Position numbers and translations under genes: made by a program. DNA of 10,446 nucleotides, from NCBI GenBank assembly GCA_022568115.1, contig JADFFP010000022.1:1-10446 (forward strand), in the 5' to 3' direction. The DNA is from Pseudomonadota bacterium. Its GTDB lineage: Bacteria; Pseudomonadota; Alphaproteobacteria; Sphingomonadales; SMXR01. The notes below the pieces were generated by a model. The model was not told the origin of the DNA, did no database searches, and saw only the letters and a program-made list of their open reading frames with translations. Shown here piece by piece: positions 7,250 to 10,446 of the stretch (its first letter is position 1; every line of letters starts with the position of its first letter).

Positions 7250-9325
7250 TTGGAAAAGTTCAGAATATTTCTGGCGGAACTTTTTGAGCTGGAAAAAAAG
7301 GCGCTGTTTTACTGGAGCGCGGTTCTCTATGGAAGCGGCGTTGGAATTTATTTCTCGCTTTCATTTGAACCGCCGCTGGCCCCGGTCATTCTGGGCCTGG
7401 TGGTCCTGTTCCTGATTCAGTCTTTTGTCCGGGCCCGGGCCGCCCTTTTACTTGGTTTAAGGGCATTGCTGATCCTGTTGGCGGGGTTTGGCGCCGGCGC
7501 CTTGAGGACCAGCTTGGTGGACACGACAACCCTTTCCCGGGAAACCTGGGCGATTGCCCTGGAAGGGGTGGTCAGTGTCGCCGAAGAGCGCATTGAAGAC
7601 GGCCTGCGCCTGACCCTGAAAGGGGTAAGCTATCCCGATAATCCCGGCCAGACGCTGCCCGGCAAGATCCGCATTACGGTGCGCACCCAAGCCCCGGAGC
7701 TGGGCCCGGGAGACGTCATCAGGACCCGGGCGGTTTTAATGCCGCTGCCGGGGCCGGTTCTGCCGGGCGGGTATGATTTCGGCCGCCAGTTGTGGTTCCG
7801 GGGACTTGGGGCGGTCGGGTTCGCGGTGGCCCCGGTGGAGGCGGTCTCGAGGCCGGAGAGAATCCTGGAAGAAAAAATAGGGGCGTTCCGGCAAAAAATG
7901 TGGCTCCGGATCACCACCGCCGTCCCGGGCGAGAACGGGGCGGTGGCGGCGGCCCTGATCACCGGCATTCGTGACGGCATTCCCGAACGGGTTTCGAATA
8001 ATATGCGGATTGCCGGACTGGCGCACCTGCTGGCCATTTCCGGCCTCCATATGGCGCTGATCACCGGGGTTCTGTTTTTTGCCCTGAGGGCCGGCATGGC
8101 CTTTTTCCCGAAGCTGGCGTTGAAACATCCAATCCGGAAATACGCCGCCATCGGCGCCTTTATCGGCGCCAGCGGGTATCTGGTCCTGAGCGGCGCCAGT
8201 ATCTCCACCCAGCGGGCCTTTATCATGGTCAGCATTGTGCTGCTGGCGGTCCTGACCGACCGCAAGGCGATTTCCATGCGCTCGGTGACGCTGGCCGCGA
8301 TCGCGATCCTGACGTTTACCCCGGAAGCCGTGCTGCACCCCAGTTTCCAGATGTCTTTCGCCGCCGTCACCGGGCTGGTGGCCGGCTATTCCTGGGCCCA
8401 GCCGCGCTTAAGCCGCCTGTTCCACGCCAACCCCGGGTTTCTGGCCAGGGTCCGGCTTTATATGCTGGGGGTGCTGATCTCCACGCTGATCGCCGAGATC
8501 AGCATCGGACCGGTCGCCTTCTATCACTTCGGGCGCTTTTCCGCCTTTGGCCTGCTGGCCAATATGGCGGCGGTCCCGGTCATGGCTTTTTGGGTGATGC
8601 CGATGGGCCTGGTGGGTCTGGTGTTAACTCCGTTCGGGCTTGATTTGTGGGCCTGGAAGGGGATGGCCGCCGGGACCGGTTTGATTTTGGATGTGGCGGA
8701 ACAGATCGCCGCCCTGCCGGGGGCCGATTTCTGGGCGCCGGAATTTCCCTTTTCCTCCTTCCTGCTGCTGGTGTTGGCCGGTCTGTGGCTGTGCCTGTGG
8801 CAGGGAAAGCGTCTCCGCCTGATGTTTGTGGCGCCGCTTGGCCTGGCTTTGGTTATTTACTTCAGTCACGATCTGCCGGAGGTGGTGATCAATGCCGAGG
8901 GGGACCTGGTGGCCCTCAAGGGCCCGGACGGGAGGTTTTATTTCAACACGCTCACCAGAAGCCGCTTTGACCGGGGCATCTGGCAGCGCCATTTTGCCGA
9001 AAAGGAAGCCTTAAGTTTCAGGGATTTCCCGGAAGGCGGCGGGCTGGCCTGTGATCCGCTCGGCTGCCTTTACCAAGCTCCCTCCGGGAAAGTAATCGCC
9101 ATATCCACTCAGCCGGAGGCTTTTGCCGCCGATTGCTTCCGCGCCGATGTGATTCTGACCGCGCATTACGCGCCGTTTCCCTGCAAGGACAGTAAAATCG
9201 TCATTGATAAAACCCGGCTGCGGCGCGGCGGCGCCCATACCCTGAGTTTCGATCAGGAGGGGGTGATCATCCGCTCGGTCACCGGCGAGCGCGGAATGCG
9301 CCCGTGGAGTAAAGTTTCCGAATAG
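7250..9325 (+). CDS. comEC: ComEC/Rec2-family DNA-uptake channel protein, alphaproteobacterial short form
   Basis: ComEC proteins form the inner-membrane channel for single-stranded DNA during natural transformation. The start is a TTG at 7250, 9 nt after AAGGGGGG (7233-7240); an in-frame stop at 7232-7234 leaves no other upstream choice. The 691-aa chain begins with membrane segments at about 20-90 and a soluble OB-like region at about 95-200. The Competence core follows, with its hallmark HLLAISGLHM at 259-268, then GASISTQRAFIM, and further membrane helices to about residue 540. The C-terminal ~150 residues sit where the beta-lactamase-like nuclease domain lies in Bacillus ComEC. No HxHxDH metal site is visible, only the conserved LTAHYAPF...IVIDKTRLRRGGAHTL segment. 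This short form is common in Alphaproteobacteria, and whether it supports transformation cannot be read from sequence. lexA is convergent downstream, across a repeat. Confidence 0.9.
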   Translation: MEKFRIFLAELFELEKKALFYWSAVLYGSGVGIYFSLSFEPPLAPVILGLVVLFLIQSFVRARAALLLGLRALLILLAGFGAGALRTSLVDTTTLSRETWAIALEGVVSVAEERIEDGLRLTLKGVSYPDNPGQTLPGKIRITVRTQAPELGPGDVIRTRAVLMPLPGPVLPGGYDFGRQLWFRGLGAVGFAVAPVEAVSRPERILEEKIGAFRQKMWLRITTAVPGENGAVAAALITGIRDGIPERVSNNMRIAGLAHLLAISGLHMALITGVLFFALRAGMAFFPKLALKHPIRKYAAIGAFIGASGYLVLSGASISTQRAFIMVSIVLLAVLTDRKAISMRSVTLAAIAILTFTPEAVLHPSFQMSFAAVTGLVAGYSWAQPRLSRLFHANPGFLARVRLYMLGVLISTLIAEISIGPVAFYHFGRFSAFGLLANMAAVPVMAFWVMPMGLVGLVLTPFGLDLWAWKGMAAGTGLILDVAEQIAALPGADFWAPEFPFSSFLLLVLAGLWLCLWQGKRLRLMFVAPLGLALVIYFSHDLPEVVINAEGDLVALKGPDGRFYFNTLTRSRFDRGIWQRHFAEKEALSFRDFPEGGGLACDPLGCLYQAPSGKVIAISTQPEAFAADCFRADVILTAHYAPFPCKDSKIVIDKTRLRRGGAHTLSFDQEGVIIRSVTGERGMRPWSKVSE

Positions 9326-9342
9326 CGGGGTATTCCATTTTA

Positions 9343-9478
9343 CCACCCCCTCACCCCATCCCTCTCCCACGGCCTGTCCGCCATAGCCTTCGGCGACGGC
9401 GGAAGGGGAGAGGGAGCTTTAAATTGAGCCCTTAATAGAATCCCCTCTCCCTTGATGGGAGAGGGTAGGGTGAGGGTG
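9343..9478. repeat. Palindromic intergenic repeat (REP/MITE-like) of nested hairpins
   Basis: The gap between the convergent comEC and lexA is filled by inverted repeats. The outer arms CCCTCACCC (9348-9356) and GGGTGAGGG (9468-9476) are perfect complements. Inside, CCCTCTCCC (9360-9368) pairs with GGGAGAGGG (9406-9414). Within that hairpin TCCGCC (9377-9382) pairs with GGCGGA (9398-9403) around GCCTTCGGC. A second copy, CCCTCTCCC (9443-9451) and GGGAGAGGG (9457-9465), makes a perfect 9-bp hairpin with loop TTGAT. The layout and the TCCGCCATAGCCTTCGGCG core resemble dispersed palindromic repeats seen between genes in many proteobacterial genomes. It encodes no protein. The hairpins probably act as a two-way transcription barrier and mRNA 3'-end stabiliser for both genes. 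Confidence 0.8.
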
Positions 9479-9497
9479 ACAAAAGAGAAAACATTTC

Positions 9498-10193
9498 TTA
9501 GTATTTCCTGATTAGCCCGACCAGCTTGCCTTGGATCTGGACCTGATCGGCGGGCAGGATCTGGGTGGAATGATCGGGGTTTGCCGGGGTCAGGGCCACC
9601 TGGCCGCCCTTTTTATGCAGGGTCTTGAGGGTCGCTTCCTCATTCTCCACCAGGGCCACCACCACATCGCCGTTATCGGCGGTGGTGCATTTTCTGATGA
9701 TCACGGTGTCGCCATCAAGGATTCCCAAATCGACCATCGAATCGCCGGAAATCTCCAGCGCATAATGCTCGCCCGCACCCAGCATACCGGGCGGCATGGA
9801 AATATGCTCATCGGCATTCTCCAGCGCCTCGATCGGCATCCCGGCGGCAATCTTGCCGTGGAGCGGGATGTTGATGTTGGCCGCGACCGCGGTGCCGGCC
9901 ACCACTTCCTTCGGGCCGGATTTGCCGAACGGGGCGCTGACCACCTTGGAATCGCTTAAAGCGGCATTTGGCCCGACCCCTTCGGGCAGCCGGATAATCT
10001 CGATCGCCCGCGCCCGGTTGGGCAAGCGTTTCAGGAAGCCGCGTTCCTCGAGCGCGCCGACCAGGCGGTGAATGCCCGATTTGGAATGCAATCCCAGCGC
10101 ATCCTTCATTTCCTCATAGGACGGGGGAATGCCTTCCTGTTGCACGCGGTGGTGAATGAACAGCAGCAAATCGCGTTGTTTTCTGGTGAGCAT
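9498..10193 (-). CDS. lexA: LexA, SOS response repressor/autoprotease
   Basis: LexA represses SOS genes and cleaves itself when stimulated by RecA filaments on single-stranded DNA. The 231-aa protein has an N-terminal winged helix at about 1-68 (MLTRKQRDLL start, IPPSYEEM, recognition helix around GLHSKSGIHRLVGALEERG). A linker of about 45 residues follows, longer than in E. coli but usual for this class. The cleavage bond is A117-G118 (KIAAGMP). The catalytic Ser is S152 (ISGDSMVDLGI) and the catalytic Lys is K190 (EEATLK). All peptidase S24 residues are intact, so it should be active. The ATG at 10193 is preceded by AAAAGGAT (complement of 10201-10208), about 7 nt away. An SOS box 39 bp upstream shows autoregulation. 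It converges on comEC, a neighbourhood frequently kept in Alphaproteobacteria. Confidence 0.97.
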   Translation of the reverse strand: MLTRKQRDLLLFIHHRVQQEGIPPSYEEMKDALGLHSKSGIHRLVGALEERGFLKRLPNRARAIEIIRLPEGVGPNAALSDSKVVSAPFGKSGPKEVVAGTAVAANINIPLHGKIAAGMPIEALENADEHISMPPGMLGAGEHYALEISGDSMVDLGILDGDTVIIRKCTTADNGDVVVALVENEEATLKTLHKKGGQVALTPANPDHSTQILPADQVQIQGKLVGLIRKY

Positions 10194-10229
10194 CGGGGCG
10201 ATCCTTTTCTCAGTAATTTTGTTTCGCCT

Positions 10230-10258
10230 ATGTTCTCTTATTGTTCCGTGTTTGTCAA
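10230..10258 (-). promoter_or_regulatory. Predicted lexA sigma-70 promoter
   Basis: On the reverse strand a perfect -35 TTGACA (complement of 10253-10258) is followed after 17 bp by GAACAT (complement of 10230-10235), a weak -10 that matches the consensus at three of six bases. The SOS box overlaps the spacer and the -10. A better -10 match, TATAAT (complement of 10273-10278), lies further upstream but has only a poor -35 (CTCACT), so a second start there is possible but weaker. Confidence 0.6.
10232..10246. promoter_or_regulatory. LexA operator (SOS box, GTTC-N7-GTTC)
   Basis: GTTC at 10232-10235 and GTTC at 10243-10246 are separated by exactly seven bases, the alphaproteobacterial direct-repeat SOS box. 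A third, imperfect half site (GTTT at 10221-10224) lies one more 11-bp step toward lexA, giving a GTTT-N7-GTTC-N7-GTTC tandem. It lies 39 bp before the lexA start codon and covers the spacer and -10 of the predicted promoter, as expected for autorepression. Confidence 0.88.
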
Positions 10259-10372
10259 GGTCTCACAAGGCTATTATATACTTGGCAAAACCAAAAGTGA
10301 GCCTGGAACAAGGTAATTTGAATTACTGACAGGAATTAATAGACAGTTTATTAAAGATTTGATAAAAGTGAG

Positions 10373-10440
10373 TGGAGCCAGTCGGAGTTGAACCGACGTT
10401 TCCGGGTCTAAACTCCAGAAACGTTACCACAACTGGCCCC
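10373..10440 (-). ncRNA. Unusual 68-nt tRNA-like RNA with alanine-type acceptor and tmRNA-like T-loop
   Basis: Read on the reverse strand, the 68 nt fold as a compact cloverleaf. The acceptor stem is GGGGCCA/TGGCTCC, 7 bp with a G3:U70 wobble, and the discriminator is A73. The D region GTTGTGGTAAC can make only a 3-bp stem (GTT/AAC) with no linker to the acceptor, but it keeps the GG needed for the elbow. An 8-bp stem GTTTCTGG/CCGGAAAC carries the 9-base loop AGTTTAGAC. The T arm GTCGG-TTCAACT-CCGAC follows with no variable loop. CCA is not encoded. Two G:U pairs become A:C mismatches on the plus strand, so the reverse strand is the real one. G3:U70 plus A73 is the known alanine identity set of tRNA-Ala and tmRNA, and the T-loop TTCAACT is the E. 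coli tmRNA T-loop. A canonical tRNA is unlikely, because the anticodon stem is too long and the D stem too short. It may be a tmRNA-domain relic or paralogue, or an aberrant tRNA with UUA in the loop. Confidence 0.65.
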
Positions 10441-10446
10441 AGAATT

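Noticed and set aside
7242..7400. ATG at 7242 closer to the ribosome binding site than the comEC TTG
   Set aside because: It reads in a different frame that closes after about 55 codons with no recognisable product; the TTG at 7250 opens the ComEC frame at proper spacing from AAGGGGGG.
7630..8370. 246-aa and 200-aa reverse-strand frames opposite comEC
   Set aside because: They lie antisense to the ComEC competence core in GC-rich sequence, are rich in Arg and Pro, and have no motif or ribosome binding site.
10313..10326. Palindrome GTAATT-TG-AATTAC upstream of lexA
   Set aside because: It is AT-rich, short and not followed by a T-tract; it matches no operator I recognise and could easily be chance.
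10373..10440. Reading the tRNA-like element on the plus strand, with CTA in the loop as in tRNA-Pyl
   Set aside because: On the plus strand the acceptor and the long stem each gain an A:C mismatch, and the T-loop motif TTCAACT exists only on the reverse strand.
1..10446. CRISPR arrays, insertion sequences, prophage or defence genes
   Set aside because: No spaced direct repeats, transposase or phage-like genes were found; all coding space is taken by core genes.

Overview
The window is a stretch of alphaproteobacterial core chromosome. Three things point to this group: the gene order rseP-bamA-ompH-fabZ next to gltA, gltX, comEC and lexA; a ComEC whose C-terminal domain lacks metal ligands; and a GTTC-N7-GTTC LexA operator in front of lexA, which is the alphaproteobacterial SOS box. 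GC content is moderate, lower over bamA and ompH and higher over comEC. Every protein gene is recognisable, and none looks horizontally acquired.

Layout. Positions 2-853 (+) hold the C-terminal three quarters of the site-2 protease RseP, cut by the window edge. Then come BamA (925-3291, +), a Skp/OmpH-like periplasmic chaperone (3310-3867, +), a strong hairpin with T-rich flanks (3896-3927) and FabZ (3955-4416, +). FabZ converges on, and overlaps by 4 bp, a reverse-strand gltX-gltA pair (7124 down to 4413). comEC (7250-9325, +) is divergent from gltX across a 125-bp gap. A ~135-bp palindromic repeat (9343-9478) separates comEC from the convergent lexA (10193 down to 9498). lexA has a well-formed SOS operator and promoter. 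At the right edge, also on the reverse strand, lies a compact 68-nt tRNA-like RNA (10440 down to 10373).

Function. The left block is envelope biogenesis: sigma-E-type proteolysis, outer-membrane protein insertion, periplasmic chaperoning and fatty-acid elongation. The middle pair joins TCA-cycle entry to glutamyl-tRNA synthesis. The right block contains a DNA-uptake channel homologue and the SOS repressor.

Two observations deserve attention. First, lpxD and lpxA/lpxI/lpxB, which normally sit between ompH and fabZ and between fabZ and gltA, are missing from both places, so lipid A synthesis may be lost or relocated. Second, the 68-nt RNA folds as an acceptor stem with the alanine identity pair G3:U70 and A73, a reduced D region, a long stem in place of the anticodon arm and a tmRNA-type T-loop. 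It resembles a stand-alone tmRNA tRNA-like domain or a highly aberrant tRNA with UUA in the anticodon-position loop.
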